DNA from: Nostoc sp. NMS7
Lineage (GTDB): Bacteria > Cyanobacteriota > Cyanobacteriia > Cyanobacteriales > Nostocaceae
Direction: 5' to 3'
Length of the DNA: 64,000 bases
Assembly: GCF_017115085.1 (NCBI RefSeq)
Contig: NZ_JABXKJ010000164.1
Coordinates: 1 to 64,000, forward strand
The position numbers and the translations under genes were made by a program. Of the stretch, positions 26,168-36,346 are shown piece after piece. A model generated the notes under the pieces. It was not told the DNA's origin, did not search any database, and saw only the letters and a program-made list of their open reading frames with translations. Each line of letters starts with the position of its first letter. Position 1 is the stretch's first letter.

Positions 26168-27703
26168 TTATCTAATCATCTTCTCTAAAGCGATTTGCAA
26201 ATCTTTTGTCAAATCGCTCACAGCTTGTCTAGCCGCCAAGCGATCGCCTTGACAATTTCCCCAGCGTTCGGTAACTGAAATTGGCTCTCCCACGGTGATT
26301 TGTACCTGTCGCAAACCTAAACCAGGTCGTCCCGGAAGTGTGGTATTTTGAATTCGGGAAAGCATATCGAATACAAGCAAAGCTGTTTCTGCAAACCGTT
26401 CCGCCGTCGGTTGTTCCTGAATATAAGTAGCTGTGACGGCAACAAAACTTTCGACTATCCGCATATGTCGCATTCGCAAGTCTGCTTCCTCGGCAATCCA
26501 GTCTGCCAAACCGCGTTTAAAGGGTGGTAAAGTCTTGATATCTGGCAAATCTTCCCGATAAATGTAATTCCAGCCAGCCTCTTCCAAACGGCGACAACGG
26601 TCAATAAAATTACCCTGCGCTTGAACTCCAAAATATTGTTCCGCAACTTGTAAAGCCTTATCCAGTAGGCGATGTAGTCGGGCAATCAACACCTGATTCG
26701 GACTAGCAGATTCATCAGTTGAGATGCTTTTTGGGATATCTTGATGATAAAAGCGACGATAAAACTCTTCCATCTCCGTAATTAGATATTCAGCCAACCG
26801 ACAAAGGCGTTGATAGCAAAACTCTACGCCCTCACCCGAATCAATCTCCTTAACTGCCAAGCCGCTATCAGCTTCCAACTTACTCAACAGCAAATCCAGT
26901 TTAGACCAAGGTGGCTCAACGTAGCGATATTGGATCGCGATCGGCACAATGATCACAGTCTCAGAACGGTTAGCTTTTTGCAAGTCTTCTACACACCAGA
27001 AGCCCATTTGAGCAACACCGGGTTCCAGTGGGCTAACAATACCACTATGACCATTTGTACCGCCTTCGGGTGCCACTGCGATCGGGAGTTCGCCATTAGC
27101 AAACAACTCCCGTGCAGTTTGAATAGCTTGGCGATCTAGTCGCCTACCGCGATGAACCGGCACACCTCCGATTCTAGAGAACAACCAAGCTAGCCAATCT
27201 CCAGCCCAAACTGTCATACCCCGGTCATAGAGAAAATAGCTGTGAACAAGAGATTGTAGTGTAATACCTTGCTGACGCGCAACCTTTGGCACAATGCGGG
27301 AAAGCAAATACAGCATACAGAGAGGATCTTCTACCTCTGGGTGGCGAAATGCCAACAAAAAGCGAATTTTTCCAGCCTGAAATTGTTGATAAAGTTCAGC
27401 TAATACCTCAACATTTTTGGCTTCAATCCTAACAATACCAGCCGTCAGCCAAGGTCGAGTGCGAAACCGTAGTGCGATCGGCAGTAACCACCGAACAATC
27501 TGAAGTACCAGCCGATTAAACCGTTGAGTAATAAATTTCAGTGGTGGTTGAGTAGACTGAATCGATCTAGGCAAGTCGCTCTCCAGATTGTATCGGAATA
27601 AATAGGCAAACACTGCTAAGTTGCAAAAAATTGTAGGTTGGGTGGAGGCTTTGCGTAACCCAACATCCTGATAATCAGTTGGGTTCCGCTCCGCTCCACC
27701 CAA
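26168..27703 (-). CDS. PlsC-type 1-acyl-sn-glycerol-3-phosphate acyltransferase family protein
   Basis: Membrane-associated acyltransferase of about 470-511 aa. The PlsC region has LAFRHPEVEDPL (HxxxxD-type motif, with His-Pro-Glu-Val-Glu-Asp) near residue 115, GGVPVHRGRRLDRQAI, and PIAVAPEGGTNGHSG (the E-G-T motif). The C-terminal 250 residues are specific to a cyanobacterial subgroup. The ATG at 27703 lies in an intergenic inverted repeat, and residues 26-38 copy the tail of the neighbouring DUF2127 gene, so the true start is probably later; a TTG at 27574 fits the conserved part best. The lipid substrate is unknown. Confidence 0.75.
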   Translation of the reverse strand: MGGAERNPTDYQDVGLRKASTQPTIFCNLAVFAYLFRYNLESDLPRSIQSTQPPLKFITQRFNRLVLQIVRWLLPIALRFRTRPWLTAGIVRIEAKNVEVLAELYQQFQAGKIRFLLAFRHPEVEDPLCMLYLLSRIVPKVARQQGITLQSLVHSYFLYDRGMTVWAGDWLAWLFSRIGGVPVHRGRRLDRQAIQTARELFANGELPIAVAPEGGTNGHSGIVSPLEPGVAQMGFWCVEDLQKANRSETVIIVPIAIQYRYVEPPWSKLDLLLSKLEADSGLAVKEIDSGEGVEFCYQRLCRLAEYLITEMEEFYRRFYHQDIPKSISTDESASPNQVLIARLHRLLDKALQVAEQYFGVQAQGNFIDRCRRLEEAGWNYIYREDLPDIKTLPPFKRGLADWIAEEADLRMRHMRIVESFVAVTATYIQEQPTAERFAETALLVFDMLSRIQNTTLPGRPGLGLRQVQITVGEPISVTERWGNCQGDRLAARQAVSDLTKDLQIALEKMIR

Positions 27704-27708
27704 CCTAC
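27633..27708. repeat. Inverted repeat GTAGGTTGGGTGGAG / CTCCACCCAACCTAC
   Basis: A 15-bp perfect inverted repeat (27633-27647 and 27694-27708) brackets 46 bp with 'gcgtaacccaacatcctgataatcagttgggttccg', itself partly symmetrical. This is a widespread palindromic repeat of Nostoc. It has been read through in frame by the acyltransferase ORF. Confidence 0.85.
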
Positions 27709-27788
27709 GTCTAATGTACTATTTTAGCCTAGACAGTCCACTACGTGCATTTCAAAAATCAAATACTAGTCCTATATCGAATCAAAAA

Positions 27789-28235
27789 TTATTTTGAATG
27801 TTTAGGAAAAGTTCGGAATAAATAGACAAACACTGCTAAGTTCAACACAAGAATAAATATTTTTATCGCCGAGAACCCCCGAATCAATTCATAAATTTCT
27901 GGGACAATACTGATACCAACAAGTACCAACACCAAGACGTGTGCCCAACGCTTTTCGTACCATAAACCAACGGCTTCAATAGTAGTAACAATAGCATAAA
28001 CTCCTGCTCCAATACCACTAAATGCCAAGGTTCGCGGATTTAAGTTGAGAACTTTATTTAAAACCCAATCAATAATTATCGATTTACCTTCTAAAACATA
28101 ATTTTCTGAAAACACCTCTAGATTTTGATAATTTTTTAATGTCAATAATAAAGCGATCGAAGTAACCATAAGCAGCATCGCGGTAAATGCTTTGTAGAAA
28201 ACAATTGCCACTAATCCCAATGGACGCTTTTTCAA
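27789..28235 (-). CDS. DUF2127 family membrane protein
   Basis: Membrane protein of 148 aa with four predicted helices (about residues 10-30, 68-90, 97-115, 121-142), matching DUF2127: RPLGLVAIVFYKAFTAMLL at the start and EAVGLWYEKRWAHVLVLVLV in the middle. Function unknown. A segment of its 3' end (27812-27843) recurs at 27590-27621 inside the acyltransferase ORF, so a second tandem copy was probably once present. Confidence 0.8.
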   Translation of the reverse strand: MKKRPLGLVAIVFYKAFTAMLLMVTSIALLLTLKNYQNLEVFSENYVLEGKSIIIDWVLNKVLNLNPRTLAFSGIGAGVYAIVTTIEAVGLWYEKRWAHVLVLVLVGISIVPEIYELIRGFSAIKIFILVLNLAVFVYLFRTFPKHSK

Positions 28236-28949
28236 ACAACCCCCTCAGTATATATAAGTGAAACTCTGATTAACTGGCTCTGGATGAGTGGAGAGTTCAA
28301 AGCTAACACTCATTTAAATTATCAATTATTAATTATCAATTTTTCGTTTTCAGTCAGAGACTAGGAATGCCTAATTAGAGGCTCCGCCTCAAGACTTGCG
28401 GCACCGCAATGAGGAGCATTTCTAGCCTCTGGCTAGAAACGAGGTTTTAAAAGCAAAAAGGGCGGTTAGAAACCGCGCGCCAGGTGCTTCTCCCAAGGGG
28501 AGACGCACCTGGCGCGAACAAGTCGGCGGAGCCGCCCAACGCACTGGCTTGTCTACACGAGGCTTTACCCACCTCCGTGGGTTAAGAATCCTTGATTTTG
28601 TATTAGTCCACGGAGGTGGACGAGAGTTTGTGTAGCCGCGAATTCCATTCGCCAAGGCTTAAGTTGACACGCATGGTTGATCTACCCCAACCCTACAAGG
28701 CTTGGCGGCTGTGAGGTTAGGTTTTTGATTACTGAATCGATGCTCTAGTTAAGAATAACCCGATGAAACTTGCAACTTTGCTCAATTCTGGGGTTTTGAT
28801 TGACATTGGATGTGCATAGGCGTAGCCCGCACTTCTTTACGAGAGGCTGCGCCAACGGCAAAGCTCTGTTACCACCGCAGGTCTTACCCTGAGCTTGCCG
28901 AAGGGTCTCGTAGAGAAGGGCATCGCGCATTGAAATAAATCATATCCAA
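28236..28949. other. Repeat-rich intergenic region
   Basis: About 710 bp with no supported gene. It contains 'gcttctcccaaggggagacgc' palindromes (about 28487-28507), a paired 'cacctccgtgggtt' / 'ccacggaggtgg' stem (28570-28583, 28609-28620), and the 'accgcaggtcttaccctgagcttgccgaagggtctcgtagagaagggcatcgc' element (28873-28926), which recurs at 39852-40024 and 62960-63020. Confidence 0.7.
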
Positions 28950-29022
28950 TGGAGGTTAGCGGACTCGAACCGCTGACGTCCTGCTTGCAAAGCAGGCGCT
29001 CTACCAACTGAGCCAAACCCCC
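28950..29022 (-). tRNA. trnA-UGC: tRNA-Ala (UGC)
   Basis: The minus strand reads GGGGGTTTGGCTCAGTTGGT at the 5' end, the anticodon loop TTTGCAA (anticodon TGC) on a perfect stem CCTGC/GCAGG, the T arm GCGGTTCGAGTCCGC and an acceptor 3' strand closing with CTAACCTCC plus discriminator A. All four arms pair. CCA is not encoded. 73 nt, a standalone gene. Confidence 0.97.
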
Positions 29023-29093
29023 ATAAAATTAAAATAGTAGGTAACTTTGGTTGCTGTTGTTATTGTAACTGATATTGTTCCATTACCAAAAGG

Positions 29094-30002
29094 ATGAAGC
29101 TAGAAAATATCCAAGTTGTTGCAGCACTGTATAAATTTGTGAAGCTGCCAGATTTTGCCGAGAAACGAGATCCTCTGCTGTCTTACTGCCAAGCACAAGA
29201 TGTCAAGGGAACAATTTTGCTGGCACATGAAGGCATTAACGGTACAATTGCGGGTTCGCGTCAAGCGATTGACTCTGTTCTCTGCTTTCTGCGTTCTGAC
29301 CCCCGTTTAGCTGACCTAGAATCCAAAGAATCCTATACCGAAACCCCGCCCTTTGAGCGGATGAAGGTGCGATTGAAGCCGGAAATTGTGACTTTGGGGT
29401 TGCCTGAAATTGACCCAAGTGAGCAAGTTGGGACTTATGTCAATCCCCAGGAATGGAATGATTTGATTTGTGATCCAGAAGTAACCGTAATTGACACCCG
29501 CAATGATTATGAGGTAAGTATCGGTACTTTTCAAGGGGCGGAAAATCCCCAAACTGGCTCATTCCGGGAATTTCCCAATTATGTGCTACACCACCTCGAC
29601 CCAACTAAACACAAAAAGGTTGCTCTGTTTTGTACAGGCGGCATTCGCTGTGAAAAAGCCTCATCCTTTATGCTTGCCCAAGGCTTTGCAGAAGTCTATC
29701 ATCTCAAAGGTGGCATTCTCAAGTATTTGCAGGAAGTTCCAGCACAGGAAAGTTTATGGGAAGGCGAATGTTTTGTCTTTGATGAGCGGGTAACTGTCAG
29801 TCATGGGTTGGATGAAGGGAGTTGTGAGCGGTGCTTCTGTTGTGGACGTCCGATTTCTGAAGAAGATAAGCTGTCTCCAAAGTATGAGCTAGGTATCTCC
29901 TGTCCCTATTGTTTTGATAGCCTCACCGAGGAGAAAAGAGGGCGTCAGCAGCAAAAATGGCGTCACTACCAAACCCAAGTTGCTAACAAAAATCGGATGT
30001 AA
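29094..30002 (+). CDS. trhO: tRNA uridine(34) hydroxylase, rhodanese family
   Basis: TrhO/YceA-type enzyme, 302 aa: oxygen-dependent hydroxylation of U34 in tRNA, the first step to cmo5U-type modifications. An N-terminal acylphosphatase-like domain (about 1-95, with [10 protein letters not shown]) precedes a rhodanese domain (about 110-220, [10 protein letters not shown] and the active cysteine in [12 protein letters not shown]). A C-terminal Cys-rich segment follows ([12 protein letters not shown] ... CPYCFD), probably binding zinc. It is divergent from the tRNA-Ala gene 71 bp upstream. Confidence 0.93.
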   Translation: MKLENIQVVAALYKFVKLPDFAEKRDPLLSYCQAQDVKGTILLAHEGINGTIAGSRQAIDSVLCFLRSDPRLADLESKESYTETPPFERMKVRLKPEIVTLGLPEIDPSEQVGTYVNPQEWNDLICDPEVTVIDTRNDYEVSIGTFQGAENPQTGSFREFPNYVLHHLDPTKHKKVALFCTGGIRCEKASSFMLAQGFAEVYHLKGGILKYLQEVPAQESLWEGECFVFDERVTVSHGLDEGSCERCFCCGRPISEEDKLSPKYELGISCPYCFDSLTEEKRGRQQQKWRHYQTQVANKNRM

Positions 30003-30091
30003 GGGTTTAGCATTGCCAAACCCCTACGACAGTTCCGGTTTTTTTCCATCATACATATTTGGTATTTTCTGTGAATGCGTAAGTCCTAGTT

Positions 30092-31624
30092 TTATCTTGG
30101 GCATCCCAATGTAGTGATATATAAAACAGCTTCATCAGCAGGAATACCCAAAACTTCATTTACTTGGTCATCAAAAAATCCAGCGATGCCACTAACGCCG
30201 AGATTCAGGTGGATTGCAGCTAAATTTAGGCGTTGTCCCAAATGACCAGCATCCATGTGTAAATAACGGTAAACGCGATCGCCATATTGTGCGATCGCAG
30301 CTTTCAGATCGGCTGTATGAAATAACACCGCTCCTGCATCCCGCCCTAATTCTTGTCCTAAACAGAGAAAATGTAACTCTCGCCGAAAGTTTTTAAACCG
30401 AATTTGGCGTAATTCTTGGGCTTTAGGTGCGTAATAATAACAACCCGCCTCCAATCCTTGGACTCCGCAAACAGCAATGAATGTTTCGATTAAATTCAAA
30501 TCAAAGTAGTCTGGAGAAATATCTAAATTTTGGTCGATGTAATTTTGCGGTTGGTAAGTGAAATCGAGTAAACTTTTCAATTCATCGAAAGTTAAATCAT
30601 CACCATTGTAAGCGCGGGTAGAGCGTCGCTTGTACATTGTGATTTCCAGTTTTGACAGATTTTTCCCCCAGTCTATAGGCGCAGTGGTGGTGGGAATTTT
30701 CAAACAGAAAGGAAAATTGTATTTATCCTCCAAAGATTTTTCTTGTTTGATAGTTGGGAGATTGAGATTGCCAGTTATACCTAATTGGATCTGGGTGTGT
30801 CGATGAAAATATGCCAGCAATTCACCATCGGGGATTTGGGGATAACTGGTTTCGGTAGCCGAAGGTAAAGCAGTACATCCCAATGGCAAATTTTGATTGA
30901 CATCTAACAAGTCTGCCAGAGGTAAGACAGCGATCGCACCTTCTTGTTGCGGATCGATATAAAGCAGATCATTTACCGATTCATCTACAAAACCGCCGAT
31001 TAAATGCGGGCGATAGTCAGTAATCGCACCAGCCAATTCGATATTGCCCAACAGGTGTCCTGTATCTAGAAAAATCCGGCGGTAAGCCCGATCTTCATAG
31101 CGCCACGCAGAACGATAAAATACCGCAGTCACAATAATTGCTAATTGGGTATTATCTAGGGAAGGATGCCAGAAACAAGCAGCTTGGAGAGTTTGCCAAA
31201 CATCACTTTCCCAATAATGCATCAGGGAATGATCCCGACACTGGTAGTTATACAGACCAGGTGGCAATAACGACGTACCACGGGAAACCACATACACCTC
31301 GGCAGGGTATAATCCGCCGGCACTGGGAGCAGCACGTAAATACCCCGCACTACCCATAGAAGGCATTTTCGCTGTCAATCCATAGCTGCGAAACAGCAGC
31401 CGTGAAAGTCTTTGCCACCATTGAGCATCTGGGTTATTAGCATAAGCCTCTGGTTTCTCTTGGATATAGGGTTTGAGATCAAAAGTAGAGCCAATTTTGT
31501 ACTCTTTGAAGGGAACCGGCTGTTTAGCCCAATCTAACCCTTGATTTTTGGAGGCGAGAGTATCAGGGTTGTATTTAGTCCGTTCGTGATAATGCTGGGC
31601 AATTGATTGGTGTAATTCTGGCAT
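30092..31624 (-). CDS. SagB/ThcOx-type dehydrogenase (double nitroreductase fold)
   Basis: Flavin-dependent oxidoreductase of about 510 aa made of two nitroreductase-like halves. The first (about 85-260) has AAPSAGGLYPAEVYVVS, the second (about 320-505) KRRSTRAYNG, and both halves end with the 'H(M)DAGHLGQ' / 'LDTGHLLGN' type segment. SagB proteins oxidise azolines to azoles in peptide natural products, but genomic stand-alone copies are common in cyanobacteria and have no known substrate. No precursor peptide or cyclodehydratase gene is adjacent. ATG 31624 gives the family N-terminus; the upstream ATG adds 15 unrelated codons. Confidence 0.85.
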   Translation of the reverse strand: MPELHQSIAQHYHERTKYNPDTLASKNQGLDWAKQPVPFKEYKIGSTFDLKPYIQEKPEAYANNPDAQWWQRLSRLLFRSYGLTAKMPSMGSAGYLRAAPSAGGLYPAEVYVVSRGTSLLPPGLYNYQCRDHSLMHYWESDVWQTLQAACFWHPSLDNTQLAIIVTAVFYRSAWRYEDRAYRRIFLDTGHLLGNIELAGAITDYRPHLIGGFVDESVNDLLYIDPQQEGAIAVLPLADLLDVNQNLPLGCTALPSATETSYPQIPDGELLAYFHRHTQIQLGITGNLNLPTIKQEKSLEDKYNFPFCLKIPTTTAPIDWGKNLSKLEITMYKRRSTRAYNGDDLTFDELKSLLDFTYQPQNYIDQNLDISPDYFDLNLIETFIAVCGVQGLEAGCYYYAPKAQELRQIRFKNFRRELHFLCLGQELGRDAGAVLFHTADLKAAIAQYGDRVYRYLHMDAGHLGQRLNLAAIHLNLGVSGIAGFFDDQVNEVLGIPADEAVLYITTLGCPR

Positions 31625-31738
31625 AGTACTTTGAATATCCTTGGGGCATCCTTTTTTTGATCTTGGCATTCATTAGCCTGATTATTTCGTGTAAATTAGT
31701 ACAATCTTCAGAGTCATAAAGTGGTAATTGGTAACAAC

Positions 31739-31771
31739 TGCATTGGGGAATGGGGAGTGGGGAGTGGGGAA
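31739..31771. repeat. GGGGAATGGGGAGT tandem repeat
   Basis: 'ggggaatggggagtggggagtggggaatggg' is a short heptamer array (GGGGAGT/GGGGAAT, the complement of the CCCCART STRR type). It lies between the SagB-like gene and the M28 peptidase gene. Confidence 0.85.
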
Positions 31772-31863
31772 TGGGCAAAAAGAATGTAGAGACGTAGCAG
31801 TGCTACGTCTCTACAAAGGTTCTGGATAAAGTATATTTAATTTCTGGAGATGTCTAATATTTT

Positions 31864-32712
31864 TCACAACCCCCGAATCGCAATTTCTAACCCTTCACAT
31901 ACACCGCTGAGAAAATCTAAATCCAAAGTAGCGATCGCATCACTAGATTTGTGATAATGTGGATTTCGCAAGAATGCCGTATCTGTAACCATCATTGCCG
32001 GATAACCCAAATCCCAAAAAGGTGCATGATCACTACGCCTGGTTTGGGGAACTATTAAACCTCTATTTGGTACGGGTAGCCATTGACTAGATACGCCAGT
32101 TTTCCGAATACTCCGACTCATGCCAATTAAGTCAGGCAATGTCCGCAAATTGCCTATTAAAGCAATAAAATCACCTCTGTCTGGATAGAAGCGTTCCAGA
32201 GGAGAGGGGTAACTTTGAGAACCGGCTGTAGAATCCTTATAGCCCAGCATTTCTAGGGAGATCATTAAGCGCAGCTGTTGTTTTTGTTGATGCAACAAAG
32301 CTGCATAGTCAGCACTACCCAGTAAGCCGTATTCTTCCATATCGAAAGCAACCAGCCTTAAAGGATATCTTACAGCTTGGCCAGCAAACTTTCTGGCTAA
32401 TTCTAGCAACACCGCCACACCTGTAGCATTATCATCAGCTCCTGGTGTTCCCGGAACGGTATCATAATGAGCCCCAATTAAAATAGGTGGCAAATCCTGT
32501 TTTTCCCCTCTAGCTTGGGAGGGTAAATTTAATATCAAGTTCTTACAAGCTTTACCTCTGACTTCAAAGGTGTGGATTTCCACACTCCCCCATTGGGAAA
32601 ATTGCTGGCGGATGTATTCTTGGACAAAAAAATGTCCAGCCGTTGCCATGTAAGGATCGCGTTCTCGTGCGATCGCACTCAGGGAAGTTTGTAATCGCTC
32701 TGTTAAATTCAA
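31864..32712 (-). CDS. M28 family zinc peptidase
   Basis: Co-catalytic zinc aminopeptidase-like protein, 282 aa. Metal-binding motifs are in order: GAHYDTVPGTPGADDNATG (His, then Asp bridging two zincs), DMEEYGLLGS (catalytic Glu and Glu ligand), YPAMMVTDTAFLRNPHYH (final His). No signal peptide is seen, so it is probably cytoplasmic or leaderless. Peptide substrate unknown. Its start is 304 bp from the divergent dnaK. Confidence 0.9.
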   Translation of the reverse strand: MNLTERLQTSLSAIARERDPYMATAGHFFVQEYIRQQFSQWGSVEIHTFEVRGKACKNLILNLPSQARGEKQDLPPILIGAHYDTVPGTPGADDNATGVAVLLELARKFAGQAVRYPLRLVAFDMEEYGLLGSADYAALLHQQKQQLRLMISLEMLGYKDSTAGSQSYPSPLERFYPDRGDFIALIGNLRTLPDLIGMSRSIRKTGVSSQWLPVPNRGLIVPQTRRSDHAPFWDLGYPAMMVTDTAFLRNPHYHKSSDAIATLDLDFLSGVCEGLEIAIRGL

Positions 32713-33016
32713 ATTTTTAAAGTAGTGGCAATATTAAGGTTTTCAGGCACTCAAAGAAGCAGAACAAGTATTATTAAGGTGCATTTATCAACTTGTAGAT
32801 ACCATAAATAGAAGTAGCATTGAGGCAGCTTAGGCACACCAACCATCTCAATGCTATCCTAGTCTTGCAACTATCTCCTCTAACTGCACTTCTGAGCTTA
32901 CTGCCTTAATGATGACTATTATACAATTGGGGTGTTTTTATCCTGTGGCACAAAGCTAGAGGTAGTTCCGCCCAATCATAATAAATATATAAGACACTTT
33001 AGGAGAAGAGTAACGC
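32713..33016. promoter_or_regulatory. Divergent promoter region of M28 peptidase gene and dnaK
   Basis: About 300 bp shared between the two divergent genes. TATACAATTGG-like and TAATAAATATATAAG sequences offer -10-like boxes for dnaK. GGAGAAG at 33002-33008 is a good Shine-Dalgarno for ATG 33017. No CIRCE inverted repeat (TTAGCACTC-N9-GAGTGCTAA) is present, so HrcA control is unlikely. Confidence 0.5.
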
Positions 33017-35098
33017 ATGGGCAAGGTAGTCGGCATCGACTTGGGTACAACCAACTCAGTAGTCGCCGTTATGGAGGGTGGCAAGCCGGTGGTGATTGCC
33101 AATGCAGAAGGAATGCGAACAACCCCCTCCGTAGTTGGCTTTAGCAAAGAAGGTGAAAGGGTGGTTGGGCAAATGGCACGACGCCAAACCGTCCTCAATC
33201 CCCAAAATACCTTTTTTGCAGTGAAACGCTTCATTGGGCGGAAGTATGGCGAACTTAACCCAGATTCCAAGCGTATACCCTACACTATCCGCAAAGACGA
33301 AGTGGGTAATATTAAGATTGCCTGTCCCCGTCTAAATAAAGATTTCGCCCCAGAAGAAATTTCGGCAATGGTGCTGAAAAAATTGGCAGACGATGCTAGC
33401 CGCTATTTGGGTGAACCAGTCACAGGGGCAGTGATTACAGTACCTGCTTATTTTAACGATTCTCAGCGCCAAGCAACCCGCGATGCTGGCAGAATTGCCG
33501 GTTTAGAGGTGTTGCGGATTCTGAATGAACCGACTGCTGCATCTTTGGCTTATGGATTAGATCGGGGTGAGACGGAAACTATCTTAGTATTTGACTTGGG
33601 TGGTGGCACTTTTGACGTGTCGATTTTAGACGTTGGTGATGGGATATTTGAAGTTAAGGCTACCAGTGGAGATACGCAACTTGGTGGTAATGACTTTGAC
33701 AAAAAAATCGTAGATTGGTTAGCAGATCAATTTCTGGAAACAGAAGAGGTAGACTTAAGACGCGATCGCCAAGCTTTACAACGTCTAATGGAAGCGGCGG
33801 AAAAGGCCAAAATTGAACTTTCGGCTGTCAGCGTCACTGATATTAACTTACCCTTCATCACCGCCACGGAAGATGGCCCCAAACATCTGGAAACTAGTCT
33901 AACTCGTTCCCAGTTTGAGGGCTTGTGTAGTGATTTGGTGGGGCGGTTGCGGATACCAGTCAAACGAGCGCTCAAAGATGCTGGACTCTCACCTAGAGAC
34001 ATTGAAGAAGTTGTGTTAGTTGGCGGTTCTACACGGATGCCAATGGTAAAACAACTTGTGCGGGACTTGATTGGTACGGAACCCAACGAAAACGTCAACC
34101 CCGATGAAGTCGTGGGAGTGGGTGCAGCAATTCAAGCAGGCATTCTCGCCGGGGAACTTAAAGATGTGCTGCTTTTGGATGTCACACCCCTCTCTTTGGG
34201 ATTGGAAACCATCGGCGGCGTGATGAAAAAACTCATTCCCCGCAACACTACTATCCCAGTCCGCCGTTCTGACATTTTTTCCACGTCCGAAAATAACCAA
34301 AATACTGTGGAAATTCACGTAGTCCAGGGTGAACGGGAAATGGCAGCAAATAACAAGTCTCTAGGACGCTTCAAGCTGTATGGCATCCCGCCAGCGCCAC
34401 GAGGAATCCCCCAAGTTCAGGTGTCATTGGATATCGACGCTAACGGGATTTTACAGGTAACAGCCCTAGATAGAACTACTGGGCGAGAGCAAAGTATCAC
34501 CATTCAGGGCGCTTCCACCTTGAACGAGTCGGAAGTAAATCGGATGATTCAGGACGCTCAGAAATACGCCGATGTTGATCGGGAACGTAAAGAAAGGGTA
34601 GAAAAACGGACTCGTTCTGAGGCGTTGATTTTCCAAGCAGAACGCCAACTCAGAGAAGTAGCGCTGGAATTTGGTATGCAGTTTGCCCGCAGCCGCCGCC
34701 AAAGAATTGATAATATTTGCCGACAACTAAAAGAGAGTCTTAAGGAAAATAGCGATCGCGGTATTGATCAAGCCTACGCCGATTTGCAAGATGCTCTCTA
34801 TGAGCTAAATCGGGAAGTCCGCGAGACTTATGCTGAAGATGAAGACGACGACTTATTTGGTACTATCCGTGACATCTTTACTGGCGGTGATAAAGATAAA
34901 GAACGCGAATCTCCCAGAGATACATATCGAGAACGCGACTCATACGGTAAGGATTATGGCAAAGATTACGGTAAAGACTATGGCAGAGACTATAGTCGGG
35001 AGGATCGTTCTTCTTCCTATGACAGCCGTCCTGCACGCAAATCACGCCCCAGCTACCAAGATAACTGGGATGATGAAGAAGACAATGATTGGTTGTAG
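33017..35098 (+). CDS. dnaK: Hsp70 chaperone DnaK (DnaK1-like paralogue)
   Basis: ATP-driven chaperone, 693 aa. The ATPase domain (1-about 385) starts [18 protein letters not shown] and has [15 protein letters not shown] and [18 protein letters not shown]. The substrate domain and lid follow. The C-terminus is unusual: a charged, Asp/Arg/Tyr-rich tail with GKDY repeated, instead of EEVD-like ends. Cyanobacteria have several DnaKs; this overall sequence and tail are closest to the DnaK1 type. The dnaJ gene 174 bp downstream is its probable partner. Confidence 0.93.
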   Translation: MGKVVGIDLGTTNSVVAVMEGGKPVVIANAEGMRTTPSVVGFSKEGERVVGQMARRQTVLNPQNTFFAVKRFIGRKYGELNPDSKRIPYTIRKDEVGNIKIACPRLNKDFAPEEISAMVLKKLADDASRYLGEPVTGAVITVPAYFNDSQRQATRDAGRIAGLEVLRILNEPTAASLAYGLDRGETETILVFDLGGGTFDVSILDVGDGIFEVKATSGDTQLGGNDFDKKIVDWLADQFLETEEVDLRRDRQALQRLMEAAEKAKIELSAVSVTDINLPFITATEDGPKHLETSLTRSQFEGLCSDLVGRLRIPVKRALKDAGLSPRDIEEVVLVGGSTRMPMVKQLVRDLIGTEPNENVNPDEVVGVGAAIQAGILAGELKDVLLLDVTPLSLGLETIGGVMKKLIPRNTTIPVRRSDIFSTSENNQNTVEIHVVQGEREMAANNKSLGRFKLYGIPPAPRGIPQVQVSLDIDANGILQVTALDRTTGREQSITIQGASTLNESEVNRMIQDAQKYADVDRERKERVEKRTRSEALIFQAERQLREVALEFGMQFARSRRQRIDNICRQLKESLKENSDRGIDQAYADLQDALYELNREVRETYAEDEDDDLFGTIRDIFTGGDKDKERESPRDTYRERDSYGKDYGKDYGKDYGRDYSREDRSSSYDSRPARKSRPSYQDNWDDEEDNDWL

Positions 35099-35272
35099 TA
35101 CTTTTAATAAGACTTAGAAGAGATAAGTGAGGAGTTAAAAATTAAATCTTTCAACTCCTAACTTTTAACTCTTAACTCCTCTCTTCTAATTAATCCCAAA
35201 TCCCAAATCCTTCGACTGAGCTTGTCGAAGTGTTAGTCCGAAGTCTAAAATCTAAAATTTAAATAACTGACT

Positions 35273-36268
35273 ATGCAAAATTTGCCGAATTTCCGCGATT
35301 ACTACGAGATTTTGGGAGTATCTAAAGATGCCTCTAGTGAGGAAATTAAAAAGGTTTATCGGCGGTTAGCAAGGCAATATCACCCCGATCTCAATCCGGG
35401 TAACAAAGAATCTGAGGAAAAATTTAAGGATATTGGCGAGGCTTATGAAGTTCTTTCAGACATGGCCAAGCGATCGCAATACGACCAGTTTAGCCGCTAC
35501 TGGAAGCAAAAAGGCTTTGCGGGCAATAAACAGACGCCAAAGGCTAAAACTTGGCAGAGTAATGCTAGCGATCGCAACGTTAATCAGGAGGTAGATCCAA
35601 GTCAATTCTCCGACTTTGAAAGCTTTATTAATCAAGTTATTGGCGTCAAAAATAAAAATGGGGCAAATAACTCCACTAATGGCAATACTAGCGATCCATT
35701 TCGTTCCCCCAGAACAAAAGTTGCCTATACCGTTAACACTCCACCTCGCACAACCCGTCGGGATATAGAAGCTAGATTAACGCTCCCACTAGAAAAAGCT
35801 TATCAAGGTGGTAATGAACGCATTCGTTTGGAAGATGGGCGATCGCTAGAAGTTAGTATGCCTCCAGGTATGGTAACAGGTCAAACCATCCGTTTGCGAA
35901 ACCAAGGCGTTGGTGGTGGCGATCTCTACTTAAAAATTACCGTTGAACCTCATCCATTATTTAAGCTAGAAGGTTTAAATATACTCTGCCAAGTCCCAGT
36001 TACTCCTAGTGAGGCAGTTTTAGGAGGACAGGTAGAAGCACCCACTCTTGATGGTCCTGTAAAAATGACTACTCCTCCCGGAGTTAGGTCTGGTCAAAAA
36101 TTCCGACTAGGGAATAAAGGCTATCCCAGTGATGATGGGAAACGTGGGGATCAATTAGTAGAAATTCAAATCGTTACACCGAAAAATATTAGTCAAGAAG
36201 AACGGGAACTTTACGAAAAGTTACGGCAAATTGAAACCTTTAAACCCCGTGCTGATTTACTGGGTTAG
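35273..36268 (+). CDS. dnaJ: DnaJ/CbpA-type J-domain co-chaperone
   Basis: Type II Hsp40, 331 aa. J domain at 8-75 with the HPD triad in YHPDLNPG (about 37-39), which stimulates DnaK ATPase. A Gly/Asn-rich linker follows, then two C-terminal beta domains (about 155-320, [16 protein letters not shown] and [14 protein letters not shown]). There is no cysteine zinc finger, so it is CbpA-like rather than canonical DnaJ. Same strand as dnaK; a likely functional pair. Confidence 0.93.
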   Translation: MQNLPNFRDYYEILGVSKDASSEEIKKVYRRLARQYHPDLNPGNKESEEKFKDIGEAYEVLSDMAKRSQYDQFSRYWKQKGFAGNKQTPKAKTWQSNASDRNVNQEVDPSQFSDFESFINQVIGVKNKNGANNSTNGNTSDPFRSPRTKVAYTVNTPPRTTRRDIEARLTLPLEKAYQGGNERIRLEDGRSLEVSMPPGMVTGQTIRLRNQGVGGGDLYLKITVEPHPLFKLEGLNILCQVPVTPSEAVLGGQVEAPTLDGPVKMTTPPGVRSGQKFRLGNKGYPSDDGKRGDQLVEIQIVTPKNISQEERELYEKLRQIETFKPRADLLG

Positions 36269-36346
36269 GGATAGCGATCGGGGAATTAGAGGCTATAATC
36301 TCAGATTGACGTAAAATAGGTCAAATCTACTTTTCTCTTCCAGTGC

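Noticed and set aside
32713-33016. CIRCE element controlling dnaK
   Set aside because: No TTAGCACTC-N9-GAGTGCTAA inverted repeat found on either strand in the dnaK upstream region.
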